Shown here piece by piece: positions 11,816 to 23,528 of a stretch of 64,000 nt of DNA. Under the pieces are notes generated by a model. That model made no database searches and was not told the DNA's origin. It saw only the letters and a program-made list of their open reading frames with translations. Source of the stretch: Phycomyces blakesleeanus NRRL 1555(-) (Eukaryota; Mucoromycota; Mucoromycetes; Mucorales; Phycomycetaceae); assembly GCF_001638985.1 (NCBI RefSeq), contig NW_017265151.1, positions 621,757 through 685,756 of the forward strand, in the 5' to 3' direction. The position numbers were made by a program, and so were the translations under genes. The first letter of the stretch is position 1, and every line of letters starts with the position of its first letter.

Positions 11816-13717
11816 GTGTATAAAACAAACCAAGCTGCATGTCGTGCTCTGAGATTACTTTTGAATGATGATGAGTGGAGTAACTGTATGGAAGAGACAG
11901 CAGCTCATCAGATCCCATTTTCTTTACGAAGACTCTTTGCTATTCTTTTGATTTTCTGTGCAGTATCAGATCCTCTCTCTTTGTGGCTTGCTTATCGCGA
12001 TTCTATGATTGAAGATTATCTTCATTTGGCAAGAGAAAGTAGTGGAATTCCTGCGTTAGCCCCCACACAAGATATGTTTGACAGATGTTTATGGGATATC
12101 GAAAGTCATCTATCTGCCAACTCTATGTCTCTCATGTTGTTCACTGGATTTGTTCTTCTACCAATGCCTGACATCCAGCACTTTAGCCCAAATGGACAAG
12201 ATGTTCAAGCCATCATACAAGAACAAGAAGATTTATGCGATCAAGCCCAGCTTTTGCCAGATCCAGATATATTGATATTCAATAATTCACAAAGACGTAT
12301 CTATACAACAGTATTAAGTGCAATTGAAGAAAACGTGGGAGCCCCAAAATTGTACTTTGTCAATGGTCCAGGTGGGATGGGAAAGACATTTGTCTTTAAT
12401 GTCTTGCTTCAAAAAACTTGCCAACAAGGAAAAATTGCTCTTGCAGTAGCAACAAGTGGAATTACTGCATTGCTGTTAGACAGTGGGCGTACAGCACATT
12501 CCAGGTTTAAGATTCCAATGCAAGTTGATCTTAACTCCTTATGCTCCATCAACGCAAACTCGCAAATGGCACAACTTATTAGAAGAACGGAATTGATTAT
12601 CTGGGACGAAGCTTCTATGATTAGTAAAGATGTTTTTAATACTGTAAGCAGATCCATGCAAGATATAATGAAGGCTGTCGATCTATTGCTTGAAAATGTT
12701 CCATTTGAAAGGAAGTTGTTTGTCTTTGGAGGCGATTTTTGGCAGGTCCTTCCTGTTATACCCAAGGCAACAAGAGCTCAGGTTGTAAGCCAATGTATCA
12801 AGAAAGCATCTGCATAGAGAAATGTAAAAATCTTGCAGCTTACAACAAACATGCGAATTGCCCAAGCAAATAATGAACAAGAAACATTAGAGCTTAGAGA
12901 ATTTGGAGCATTTCTCTTGCAAGTTGATAGTGGTTCTGCCCACACAACAGGTGGTGATGACACCATCCCAATTCCGTCCCATATGTTAATTTCTGGATGT
13001 AATCCTGCTGATCTGGCCAAAGCAGTTTTCCATGATCTCTCCTCTAATGCAGCCAACCCTCATTTCCTCATGGGCCGTGCTTTGCTTACTCCTAAGAATA
13101 AAGATGTCAAGAAACTCAATGATATTCTTCTGAGCCAGTTTTCTGGAGAGGCACAAGAGTTTAAGAGCGTCGACCAGGGAATTGATGAAGATGATCAGTT
13201 GACATATCCAGTTGAGCTACTAAATACCATTGATCCTGGATCCCTACCACCTCACTCACTGTCCTTAAAAAAAGGATGTTCTATCATGCTTCTTCGCAAT
13301 CTTGACCCAAAAAACGGCCTCTGTAATGGTACATGCCTGATTTGCAACTCTTTTGGAACATCTGTCATCAGAGCAACAATTGTTACTGGATCCAATGCCG
13401 GGCAAGTATCTCTTATTCCAAGAATAAAGCTTAATCCATCTGGATCAAATGGTGAAATTGAATTCCAGCGGTTCCAATTTCCAATTCGTCTCGCATTTGC
13501 AATGACAATAAACAAGTCACAAGGTCAAACTCTTGAGAGCATTGGATTATATCTCTCTGCCCCAGTATTCTCCCATGGCCAGCTGTATGTTGCTCTATCC
13601 CGGGTCAGAAAACCTTCTACAATCAAGATAATGCTTGATACACCAGCAAATTCTAACAAAACAGCAAATACTGTATTTACAGACAACGTTGTATTTAAGG
13701 AAGTCTTTGACATTTAG
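11816..13717 (+). pseudogene. Helitron-1 RepHel, Pif1-like helicase part
   Basis: The frame has a Walker A motif GPGGMGKTFVFN (the usual Thr after GG is Met, another possible C-to-T change). It also has Walker B-like LIIWDEASMISK, GGDFWQVLPVI, and the helicase C-terminal FPIRLAFAMTINKSQGQTL and GQLYVALSRVRKPS motifs. It ends with the conserved NVVFKEVF tail before TAG at 13715. A TAG at 12815-12817 stands where Helitron-2 has TGG (Trp). This is a SF1B helicase of the Pif1 type, which unwinds DNA during Helitron transposition. Apart from that stop it is the most intact copy of this family's helicase in the window, with the P-loop region present. Confidence 0.85.
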
Positions 13718-13894
13718 TAAAAAATTATATATAATATAAACTATAAACTCATCTAACCAATTTTTTTTGAATAATAAAACATCTATACATATCCTTTCTT
13801 TTCATATAATTCACTCAAATAAAATGTTCCTATTAATTGTGCTATATGATACTTAGACTTCCAATAGGGAAGGGTTTTATATTAACTTCCAGTA

Positions 13895-13970
13895 GGCTCT
13901 GGGGCCCCCCCGAAGGGAGGGGGGAGGGGGGGGGACTCCCCAAAGGGGGGGGGGAGCACCGCTCCCCTAG
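13895..13970 (+). other. Helitron-1 3' terminus: G-tracts, hairpin and CTAG
   Basis: After the coding region comes a G-rich stretch with several G-runs of 6-12 bases alternating with C-runs. It ends in the hairpin at 13951-13967 and CTAG at 13967-13970. The next base is T, as expected for Helitron insertion. The G-runs could form quadruplexes. Only 56 bp separate this end from the 5' TC of Helitron-2. Confidence 0.8.
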
Positions 13971-14523
13971 TACATATTATTAAAATCAACCAGCCCTGTA
14001 TATCACATGACTTATGATTGCACTTTTCTATATCTTTAAAAAGTTGGAATACAAGCACGTGACTTAGAGTCTGTCTTTGAATTTATTATTCTATTCTCTA
14101 ACTAATATTTTCATATTACTCTTCTTAAGAGCATAGAAAAATATAAAAATATAAAATTAATTATAATTATAATATAAATATTTATAAGTCTTCATATTAA
14201 ACATAAATTAAAAATTAAAAATAAATAAATAAATAATGTTCAGCATACAAAATATCATTTAGTCTAATAGATAGTCAAGACAAGACATGATAAATAAGCA
14301 TACAATACTTAGTCTAATTATTTTATGAGGCTATTTGCACTGTGTTCTGATATCTGCCATGCAATTTAATCTGGTAATATATTTTCATTTGGAGAAAGGC
14401 ATGCATGATATCTTTTAAGGGGCCATTTTATTAAAACTGCAGTGAATTTCAAATTTCAAAAAACTTTTTACACATATTTTAAATAATCTATAACCTCAAA
14501 TTTCAATAATAAAATAATCAAAA

Positions 14524-15545
14524 ATGTCTTCTACTGAGAAACGTTGTGCTTCATGCAAGCTTATGGGTCATAGTCGTAAATCCAGTGTCCTTTATCCTTT
14601 GTATAAGAAACAAAATACACTTTATATCCCTCAGAAAAGAACAAATGAGAATATTTCAATTGAAGAAGAATTTCCTGCAAAGAGTAGTGGATATAATACT
14701 AAAGAATTAAAAAAAAAGAATAAGAATTATAAGAGTCTAATTCAATTGATCTACTATTCATATATTTAGCTGCGTCATCCAGAGTAAAAATAAATCCAGT
14801 TAAAGAGCAACAAATAATTGTGGACACAGTTGTTGATCCAACTATTATCCTTGCTGAAGAACCTACTATTGAGCATGAGGAAGAAACCATGACAATAAAT
14901 GAAAGCACTGCTACCCGTCATTGTCCAAGCTGTTTGAGAACAAATCATCTTCGAATAACTAGCCTGATGTGTCCTAACAATGTACAGATACTGGTACAAA
15001 ATCAGAATCCTCAAAACCAGAACGTTGCCAACATTGCCAGACTCCAAAATATATCTGAGCCAGAAATCGATAGCAGAGGGAATATGGATGTTGTCTGTAG
15101 ATTTTGTGGAGCATTGATGTGGTTGAAAGAGAAGGACACTGATTTGTCTATCCGCAGATCGAAATTTAACATGTGCTGTGGCAAGGGAAAATATGTTCTT
15201 CCTTCTCTTGAGCCAACACCACCTGGAATTTCTGAGCTTCTAAATTACAGAACATCCAATGGGAAAAATTTTCTCAGTAAAATCAGAGGCTACAACAGCA
15301 CCTTAAGCTTCACATCGCTGGGAGCTAAAATTGACAACTCTGTGGCAAATAACCAAGGTGGTGCGTACTGCTTCAGAATACATGGCACTATATGTCACAG
15401 AATTGGGTCTATTCGTCCATCAAGAGCCCAAGATATTGATCACCCTCAACTTGCTCAAGTATACATACATGATCCAGCATCGCAAGCCCAGCACCATTGC
15501 CATCATGCTCCATACTTGAAAGCAGATATTCTGGAGAAAATTTGA
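14524..15545 (+). pseudogene. Helitron-2 RepHel, N-terminal zinc-knuckle part
   Basis: ATG at 14524 starts MSSTEKRCASCKLMGHSRK. The first knuckle has lost its last Cys (Tyr in SSVLYPLYKK; Cys in Helitrons 1 and 5). An intron ends at TTTAG near 14770, and the next exon runs through a second knuckle (CPSCLRTNHLRITSLMC) and the motif CRFCGALMWLKEKDTD...MCCGKGKYVLP. TGA at 15543 replaces a codon that is CAG in Helitron-1. The inverted copy at 44952-43931 is nearly identical and carries the same TGA. Confidence 0.75.
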
Positions 15546-17468
15546 TCGATTCTCATAGAGACAAATCCTTTTGTTTCTCTGTTCAGATCAATGGATCAAG
15601 TATCACAGAAGAATAAACATGTAGAAGATGTTGCTATATGCTTGGTTGCTAAAGGTCCCCAAGATCAAAGAAGATATAATGCACCAATTGCTGACGAGGT
15701 TGTTATTCTAATTACAAATAATAAAAGAGGTTCTTATAGAGACATCGTACTGCACACACAAACCAACCAGCTACAAAAAATAAATGAGTATCATAGATCA
15801 TATGATGCTCTTCATTATGTCTTGCTCTTCCTTTCTGGTGAGGACGGATGGACAATCGAATCAAAATCTTTGTCAGGAAAAACTGTTAGTGCTATGCATT
15901 GGTATTCCAACCGACTTACGTACTGCCCTCATTCTCTCCATCTCCTCCATCTCTTTGGCCGACTTTTCCAGCAATTTGTTGTAGATATATATGCAAAGAT
16001 TGAACATAACAGAATAGACTTTCTTGCCAGTAATCAGAACTGCCTTCGAGTAGACCTTTACAGTGGAATACAAGATGCTATTAACGTTGAGGATAACAAT
16101 TTTGCCAACATTGGAAGACGTGTCATCCTTCCTTCTACTTTTATTGGTAGCCCCCGTCACATGGGCCAGCTCTACCAGGATGCAATGAGTATCGTACGCC
16201 GTTTTGGCAAACCAGATCTTTTCATCACATTCACCTACAATACGCATTGGCCTGAAATTACAAATGCACTTGTAGCAGGCCAAAAAGCAGCAGACAGACC
16301 AGATCTTTGTTCCTATGTTTTCAATATGAAGCTTAAAGAGCTAATGAACGACTTGACAAAGAAAGATGTTTTGGGGAAAGTCAAAGCCTTTATATATGTC
16401 ATAGAGTTTCAAAAACAAGGACTCCCTCACACACACATTCTTCTGATCCTATCTAGCTATGACAAACCAATGACAACAGAAGACTATGACCTTATAGTTT
16501 CTGCTGAATTTCCTGATCCAGTCACAAAACCCTTGGCCTATAGAACTGTCTGCCGTAGTATGCTACACAGTTCATGTGGTATAAGGTACCCAAAGGCACC
16601 ATGCATGGAAAATGGTAAATGCAAAAAGAATTTTCCAAAAGATTTTTGTGATGAAACAGTCGATGATGGATCTAGATATCCAAAGTATAAAAGAAGAAAT
16701 AATGGGATAACAGTAGTCAGAGGCTCAGCATCACTGGACAACAGATGGGTGGTTCTGCACAATTTATATCTGTGTGCAAAATATGATGCCCACATCAATG
16801 TTGAAATCTGCACTTCTGTATCAGCTGTAAAATATCTATACAAATATGTATACAAAGGCTATGATCGAGCTATGGCAAAAATTCAATCAGTCAGTACCAG
16901 TACCAGTACCACCACCAATACCAGCATCAATATGACTAATATTCAGCAAGAAGCTGTAAATGAAGTCAATGAGTTTCTGGATGCTCACTATGTACCAGCC
17001 TCTGAAGCATGCTGGAGAATTTTCTCATTTAAACTGCAGCAAGAGCACCCATCCCACCAAAGACTAGCAATCCATCTTGAAAACTCTCAGCCAGTATATT
17101 TCTATGATTCTACAAATCGACATCAATTATCAAACGCAAGCACAAACACAACATTGACAGGGTGGTTCTCATATAACACATACAATATAACAGCACGGGA
17201 ATATCTGTATATAGATTTTCCAACTCACTTCGTTTGGTCAAAGAAAAACAAAAAATGGACAAAACGCAAAACATCTAACAGAGAAACAATTGGCAGAATA
17301 TATAACATATCTCCAAGAGACCCAGAAAAATATTTCTTAAGAGTACTGCTTCTTAATGTTCCAGGTGCTACAAGCTTCCAGAATCTTTGGACAGTAGAGG
17401 GGCAACTATATGAAACAAATCAAGCTGCGTGTCGAGCTTTAGGACTGTTAATGGATGACAAGAAATGA
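15546..17468 (+). pseudogene. Helitron-2 RepHel, Rep (HUH) part
   Basis: This is a 625-codon open frame from 15591. It contains YQDAMSIVRRFGKPDLFITFT, the HUH motif QGLPHTHILLIL, the ...CGIRYPKAPCMENGKCKKNFP Cys-rich block, VKYLYKYVYKGYDRAM and PASEACWRIFSF. These mark the relaxase domain of Helitron Rep, which cuts and ligates single-stranded DNA. The frame ends at a TGA (17466-17468) where Helitron-1 has TGG (Trp, DDEW). A Ser/Thr-rich, repeat-encoded spacer (STSTSTTTN) sits between the KYVYKG and EVNEFLD motifs. The minus-strand copy (43885-42008) differs at only a handful of residues and shares the stop. Confidence 0.85.
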
Positions 17469-19030
17469 GAGGAATGCATGGAAGAGGCTAAATCATATGA
17501 GCTCCCATATTCACTAAGGCGACTATTTGCAATTCTTTTGGTTTTCTATGGACTATCTGATCCATTCTCTCTTTGGATGTCCTACCGAGATTTCAATAAT
17601 AGAAGACTATTTACATTCAGAATGACTTCAACATCAAGACCAGTTCTTGGAGCCTACGCAAGAGATGTATAACAGATGTTTGTGGGACAGGCAAGACATT
17701 TGTATTTAATGCTCTTTTGTGTCATGTACATCAACAAGGAAAATCTGCTCTTGCAGTTGCTACCAGTGGTATTGCTGCATTGCTTCTTGATGGTGGACGA
17801 ACTGCACATTCAAGATTCAAGATTTCACTTGAAATACATTATAACTCTATGTGCTCTATATCAGTCAACTCGCAAATAGCCAACTTACTCAGAGCAACTG
17901 AACTGATCATTTGGGACGAGGCGTCAATGATTAGTAAAGATATATTTAATGCAGTCAACTGTTCAATGCAAGACATTATGAAGACCGTAAACCCCTTACT
18001 CGAAGCAGTGCCATTTGGTAAAAAATTGGTTGTATTTGGTGGTGATTTTTGGCAGGTTCTTCCTGTAATTCCCAGAGCATCAAAAGCTTATATTGTGGAG
18101 CAATGTATAAATAAGGCCTGTGATTGGCAATGCGTTACTCCATTAAAGTTGATAATCAATATGCGTATTTCCCAAGCTACTATACCAGAGGAAGCAAATG
18201 AACTCAGAGACTTTGCTGAATTTCTATTAAAAGTTGGCGAGGGTACTATTCTCAGTTCTGGCGGGGAAGACACCATACCCATTCCTCAAGATATGCTAAT
18301 CCCTGGCAGTAATATACTCAACCTGACTAATGCAGTATTCTCTGATCTCAATGCAAATGCAGAAAGTGCCGATTTCCTCATGTGTTGTGCAATACTTATA
18401 CCCAAAAATCATGATGTTACAACAATCAACAATATCCTTCTTGATATATTCCCAGGCGCAGTCCATGAATTCAAAAGTGTTAATTGAGGCAATAGTGAAG
18501 ATGATCTATTGGCATATCCAATTTAATTTTTGAATACTATTGATCCTAGATCCCTGCCCCCTCACAATCTTCGCCTCAAAAAAGGATGCCCTATTATGCT
18601 TTTAAGAAACATTGATCCAAAGAATGGTCTCTGTAATGGTACACGTCTGATATGCAACTCATTTGAGCAGTTTGTTCTAAAAGCTACAATTGTAACAGGA
18701 TCACATGCTGGAAAAGTTGCACTTATTCCAAAAATCAAACACAGTCTATCTGAATCAACATCATCTATCAGTTTTCAGCGCTGTCAATTCCCTGTTTGTC
18801 TGGCTTTTGCCATAACAATTAACAAATCCCAAGGACAGACCCTTGATTGTGTTGACCTGTACCTCCCAGCACCAGTATTTAGACATGGTCAGCTTTATGT
18901 TGCTCTTTCTCGGGTTCGGAAACCATCTGGAATCAAAATTATGCTTGACACTCCATATGACCCAAATATGTCACAAACTATTGTATATACTAACAATGTA
19001 GTATACAAGGATGTATTATCCAGAAACTAA
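17469..19030 (+). pseudogene. Helitron-2 Pif1-like helicase part with internal deletion
   Basis: The frame continues MEEAKSYELPYSLRRLFAIL. Near 17680 it jumps from the equivalent of Helitron-1 CLWDIES directly to the GKT of the P-loop, so about 0.28 kb (some 90 residues before Walker A) is missing. The junction lies at a short shared GTGGGA-like sequence. Downstream come LLRATELIIWDEASMISK, GGDFWQVLPVI, a TGA at 18485 where the sister copy has CGA, TAA near 18523 where the sister has GAA, then INKSQGQTL and GQLYVALSRVRKPSG. The stop is at 19030. The shared deletion in the copy at 41801 shows it predates their separation. Confidence 0.85.
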
Positions 19031-19201
19031 GCCAAAAAACTTATATCTTTGATCTATGCCTTAAATATCATAATAAAATAATTTATTCTATGGCTTATAT
19101 TCATTATATAAACACATATGTTAACAAATATAAAATAAAATAAAAGTATTAATTGTAATATATAGTACTTGAACTTTCTGTAGAGAAGAATTACATAAAA
19201 C

Positions 19202-19242
19202 TTGCAGGGGGGGGGGAGCTCCGCTCCCAAAAAGAAGGCTAG
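19202..19242 (+). other. Helitron-2 3' terminus
   Basis: A G-tract (19207-19216) leads into a 6-bp stem with a TCC loop at 19214-19228, a 10-base spacer, and CTAG at 19239-19242 before T. This is the canonical Helitron layout of a hairpin about 10 nt from CTRR. Confidence 0.9.
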
Positions 19243-20383
19243 TATATATAATAAAGTTCTGTTACAGTTATTAAAAGTCTATATGTGTAACAAATAAGTA
19301 CAATTGTAAATATTTTACCATCCTTCAGTGTTTCATCTAGTGGAAACGGCTTAAAAACCTTGTATGATCGCGGGTAGACTTGGTCTCCATAAATAACATA
19401 TCCAAATGGTGGGTACTTGTCCCCAGACACGACTGTAAGATACAGAATCAAACGGTCCAAAGTCTTGGTTTCATCAAAAAATTTTGCATCGTGAGTAGAT
19501 CCAACAAAAGGTCCAATCAAACTACTGGTGATACTATCAGGTATAGCAATAGCCTGGTACTTTATACAATGAATATGCTATTAAATAGACAAGCATATTA
19601 GTGAGTGATTTAAAATCATTTGGTATTATATATTTTTCTTTAGATGTTTTCACCAATCAATATCTTACTTTCCATCCATTGTATAGAGTTTTTTGCTTTT
19701 CTTCTGATTTTGGACAACATAATTTCTGCATGGTACCATCAATGAAAGCAATTACACTGAGATATGTTTTTGCTATAATATATTTAATTATTAATAAAAA
19801 ACAGATATGTCTGTAAATGTAACAAGAACGATATTATTAAATAATGATATTACTTCTTTCATAGATTGCCCTTGCAAAATGCTCACAATTTTCTGCTGAA
19901 AACTGACGCGTGTCAAAATCCAATCTGTTTTTGAATTTCTTTATCAACAAGACAGACATTTTTTTTATAATGAACCCTAAATCCTTTGCATTCATTCCCC
20001 ATTCTCTTTTCATTGAACAGTATCTCCGAGGGAAAGCAAATTGGTACAATATCATGGCAAATGCAAACTCTCTGCTCACATGAACCACATGTCTTTTTGA
20101 ATGGCATAGGTGGAATATTACAGGTAGTTCCATTGCTTCACGCATTATTTTAATCTAATTTATATTCAAGTGTTATTATTCAATAGTCATATTTCTATTA
20201 ATAGGTAGATATATTTATGTAGCTTACTTCAGGAAAAGAGAATTTAAATTCCTCTTTGTATTGGGTATCACTCAAAGTCTCTCAATCAAAAAGCTTCACT
20301 TTCTTTCTTTGTTTGTCAGCCTCTACAGATGCTCTTTCTTGTTCCAAAAGTGAAGAGATCCCAGCAATAAATCCAATGTTCAT
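19243..20383 (-). pseudogene. Harbinger-type (DDE_Tnp_4) transposase, 3'-truncated
   Basis: ATG at 20383 opens MNIGFIAGISSLLEQERAS and is interrupted by TGA after KVKLFD. After an intron comes VSREFAFAMILYQFAFPRRYCS, then NRLDFDTRQFSAENCEHFARAIYER. The catalytic exons contain FIDGTMQKLCCPKS and SSLIGPFVGSTHDAKFFDET, then PFGYVIYGDQVYPRSYKVFKPF. These correspond to the DDE endonuclease of PIF/Harbinger elements (first Asp in IDGT, second near THDAKFF/YGDQ). Introns fall between the blocks, and there is at least one frameshift near 19990. The last exon is missing. An intron starts after TLKDG (about 19318) and runs into the Helitron-2 3' end at 19242, so Helitron-2 probably interrupted this gene. 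No terminal repeats were identified. Confidence 0.75.
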
Positions 20384-20948
20384 CTTTAAGACTGTATGAT
20401 GCAAAATGTATGTATAAAAAAATAAATAAATGAGAGTAAAAACAAAAAGAAAATAGAGCATCTATCTTTGCTTCTAATATTTAATTGAATTCCATATTTA
20501 TACTATTCATAATTCAAATTTGAATAGGGGTTTCTGAGATTAAATCTTTACAATTCAAACTCAGGTACTCAATAAATATAGCAACCTTCAAAAATGAACA
20601 AATAGTCACTCTCTCTATTATAAAGGTTTATTGTTATAATAAAAATAAAATAATAGTAAGGAATATATCTTGAAGCCATATTTTTTTAAGAGTTTGTATT
20701 TTGATATTTTCAAAAAGAAAAGAAGTTGTTATACTTTGTCATATACACAATTGGTATTGACAATTTTAAAAAAAAATTATTAAAATATTTGAAAAACAAA
20801 GTAAACAAAAACATAAAGATAAAGATAAGTATAAGCAGAAATAACATGAATACAAAAAATACAAAAATAAAAATAAAGCATATAGAAAAAGATTGGTATA
20901 TTTGGATAAAGACATAGGGCAGAAAGCATATGATATGGAACAGATTAG
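20384..20948. other. AT-rich interval, no gene seen
   Basis: About 565 bp of A/T-rich sequence lies between the Harbinger start and the C-terminal exon of Helitron-5. Its only open frame is a short Lys/Ile/Asn-rich one of the kind AT-rich DNA makes by chance. The 3' end of Helitron-5 should fall here, but I could not find a convincing hairpin plus CTRR. Confidence 0.5.
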
Positions 20949-21038
20949 TTAATTTCTAGAAAGCACTTCATTATAAACAACATTGTTTATATAGACATTA
21001 CTGGTTGGTTTGGTAGAAATACTGTCCATATCAACCAT

Positions 21039-23528
21039 CACTATGAATGAAATTGGTGTGGCAATACTACTAATTTGCATGAAATTTGGTGGCTGGCCAC
21101 ACTACGCTAAAGCAGAGGAAATTGGTGGTAAATGAGCTATGCTTGCCACTAATCATAGTGGTATTGCCACTAATTTACTGAATAGTAAGGCAGCATGCTT
21201 GATTGGCTTAGTTTCAAACATATTGGTAGTAAATCCATATATAGAAAAATTGGTGGTAAAATTGGTGGATTTTATTATTATTCATATGCTTGCTACGCAG
21301 TAGGATATACAATATAAATATAATAGGCTGTACAATGTACTATATGATATACTATACGATGTATTATATGGTGTACCGTATAATGTACTATGCAATGTTT
21401 TATACTATAGCCTATACAATGGACTATACAATATAATATATAGTATACTATGTCTTTTACATGGCATATAATGATGCATATTCATATAAAAGCTTAATAA
21501 TAATACTAGCAATATACCTTGCACATATACTAACTCATATATTAGTTATACAAGTAATACATATCTTTAGATATATCAGCTATAGATGACAGGATTCTTC
21601 ATTATGAATTATAATTGTTGATGCTTTTCTATTAAAAGAACGTTCAAGCAATCCTATTTCAGTGTTGTGTAAAGCTAAAGTAAAGAATACTATGAATATA
21701 TGTACTTAAAAAAATTGTCTTTTTTTGTAATTACCTCAAGTATATTCATTAACAGCTTCAAGTAATTGTGATTAAAGACGAAGTCTACAAAAATAAGTTA
21801 ATATACAAAGTAAATACACATGGCCTAGTAAGCTTACCCTTATAATTTGTTTGCATTCAAAGATTGTCTGGTAGCTATCATACTGCAGCACAAGCCCCAA
21901 GTAATTAGATGCACCTACTAATTAATAGCTGGCCAGATTGTTTAATATACTCTATACAATATCACTTTAGTAAGACTGTAACTTACATTGGCTGTATTTT
22001 GTGAAAGGAAGTCGAGAGTGTATTATATAGTAGCTGCTTGAAAAAAAAACTGCAAAAAAATGTGTTTTTCTAGTTGTGTTAGTCTTTTTTTAAAAGTCAA
22101 AACACAATTGTAGTGATTTTATATCAAAAGTGTCTTAAATTTTGAGTGGTGCATGTTGTTTGAATGTGATTACAGGAAAAGGAATGGAAGAAAGTCGAGG
22201 AAATAAGTCGATTTGTCATTGATTAAAAAAAAGAGATTGTAAAGAGAATTTTTTGTTGTTGTTCTGGAAGACGGAAATAACAGGGAGCTCAAAAAATAAA
22301 TAAATTCGATGGCTCCGCATGTTTCTTCTTGGTGGTGAGGCTGCCACACTACTATCTGCCTCACCAAGACTACTTTTAAAAATATAGTTTAGTCAGTGTA
22401 TTAAGTTTTACATTTGAACAATCTATATATACCTCAACTCTTCTTCTTAAACTTCTCTGCTTAACTTTGCCAGCATATTTTTTAATAAAAAAGTATTAAT
22501 GAAATATCTTGCATGACACTAAATTTAATATGTATGATTTGTTACTTCTCCGTTTGGTATTCAGCCTTCATCACTTCTTGAAGGAGAAGAACAGCAACTC
22601 ATTGATCTCTGAATTTGTGTAAAGCAAATTGGTATTTCAAAATTAACTCCTCAAGTCTCAAGAAGTAGTACAACTTTTGTTGACTGCTCAATCTTCCTCA
22701 GTTTGTCTCTACAATGCCGTATTCATGCATAATATATTGGCATTGCCTTGTATACATGTGGAACTGCATTTGAATGAGCTTTTGCTCTTCTAAGAATACA
22801 ATGATATCTGTTTCCTGTTTCTTTTTCTACAGATAGTTGATCAGTGCATTTATTCTTACAGTTGCACTTGGTATCTTATTTGTTCTTATTGAAATAAAGT
22901 CAACACGAGCCTCTGTCATTGTAACAGGAATATGTCTTACTCCTCTCACAAGCAATAAAAAGTAACTTTTTGTTTTTTCAATAATTAAAATATACTTTTA
23001 TTTTAGCAAATTAAAACAGGTGAAAATAAAATAGAGAGCAAGTCATGTAAATTATATGTATAAAGTAGCTATAGAGATTTACCATCATCTTAAAAAATAA
23101 CTTCAAGATGATGTTCATTTATGTAGAAAGGGAAAAATAAACGCAAAGTAAAAATTCGAGCAAAATAAAATATAAAAAAAATCAATTTAAATCCCACACT
23201 TTCAATAAATTAGTGGAAAAGATAGTTGGTCTGCCACATTGATTAGTAGTATTGTCAAAATACAACAATCTTGACAATGAGACAAAAAAAAGTTTTACGA
23301 TTTTAAATAAAAAATAAATAAATCAAGGTATTATACTCTCTATATGATATAAATATAAAAAAAAAGACATTTCTATTATGTTATTTTGCTCTTAAATACA
23401 ACTTTATCTTTTTCAACTTTTTTTAATATTTTTACCAAACTCTAGAACCAATTTGATTAGTTAATTAAAACAAATTAGTGGCATATCCACTACCATTAGT
23501 GGCAGCCACACCAATTTCATTCATAGTG
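21039..23528. mobile_element. CACTA (EnSpm-type) element with 24-bp perfect inverted ends
   Basis: The left end 21039-21062 begins CACTATGAATGAAATTGG and the right end 23505-23528 is its perfect reverse complement over 24 bases. Flanking CAT triplets (21036-21038 and 23529-23531) form the 3-bp target duplication usual for CACTA elements. Subterminal regions are rich in short motifs such as AAATTGGTGG, TTGCCACTAAT and AAATTAGTGGCA in both orientations, another CACTA habit. The element lies inside the Helitron-5 helicase frame, and the interrupted protein continues on both sides. The interior lacks a Tnp2 transposase, so it would need one in trans. Confidence 0.92.
22541..22976 (-). pseudogene. 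Degenerate coding exon inside the CACTA element
   Basis: The minus strand reads about 145 codons: LLLVRGVRHIPVTMTEARVD, then TNKIPSATVRINALINYL, EEQKLIQMQFHMYTRQCQYI, QKLYYFLRLEELILKYQFAL and VAVLLLQEVMKAEYQTEK, with three in-frame stops (TAG, TGA, TGA). The amphipathic Leu/Gln/Lys pattern suggests a coiled coil. I do not recognise the family. A TnpA-like accessory protein is possible from context only. Such a long coding-like frame with just three stops, all of the transition type seen elsewhere here, suggests a decayed gene rather than chance. Confidence 0.5.

Larger units (their letters stand above)
8337..13970 (+). mobile_element. Helitron-1 (RepHel), degenerate
   Basis: The coding region (8833-13717) is collinear with Helitron-2. 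The 3' end at 13970 is a Helitron terminus: a 7-bp GC-rich hairpin (GGGGAGC, loop ACC, GCTCCCC) running directly into CTAG followed by a T. The 5' end is less certain. TCTATATATCTAAAATC at 8337, preceded by A, resembles the TCTATATC start of Helitron-2, which would place the solo LTR at 8433-8708 inside this element's 5' end. If that match is accidental, the 5' end lies between 8709 and 8832. No target duplication is expected for Helitrons. Confidence 0.75.
14027..19242 (+). mobile_element. Helitron-2 (RepHel), full-length but defective
   Basis: The 5' end is fixed by comparison with the inverted copy at 45449. Identity begins exactly at TCTATATCTTTAAAAAG in both and the flanks differ (here CTTT, there GGTA). 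The 3' end has a 10-base G tract, the hairpin GGGAGC-TCC-GCTCCC (19214-19228), then AAAAAGAAGG and CTAG (19239-19242) followed by T. The same AAAAAGAAGGCTAG ends the copy at 25921 on the other strand. The length is 5,216 bp. The coding region carries several stops and an internal deletion, so this copy is non-autonomous. Confidence 0.9.

Noticed and set aside
20726..20917. 63-residue Lys/Asn/Ile-rich ORF
   Set aside because: Composition is that of AT-rich noncoding DNA; no motif and no relatives in the window.
21298..21480. Array of TATACNATGTACTATA-type words as a regulatory palindrome cluster
   Set aside because: Low-complexity T/A/G/C drift inside the CACTA element with no constant spacing.
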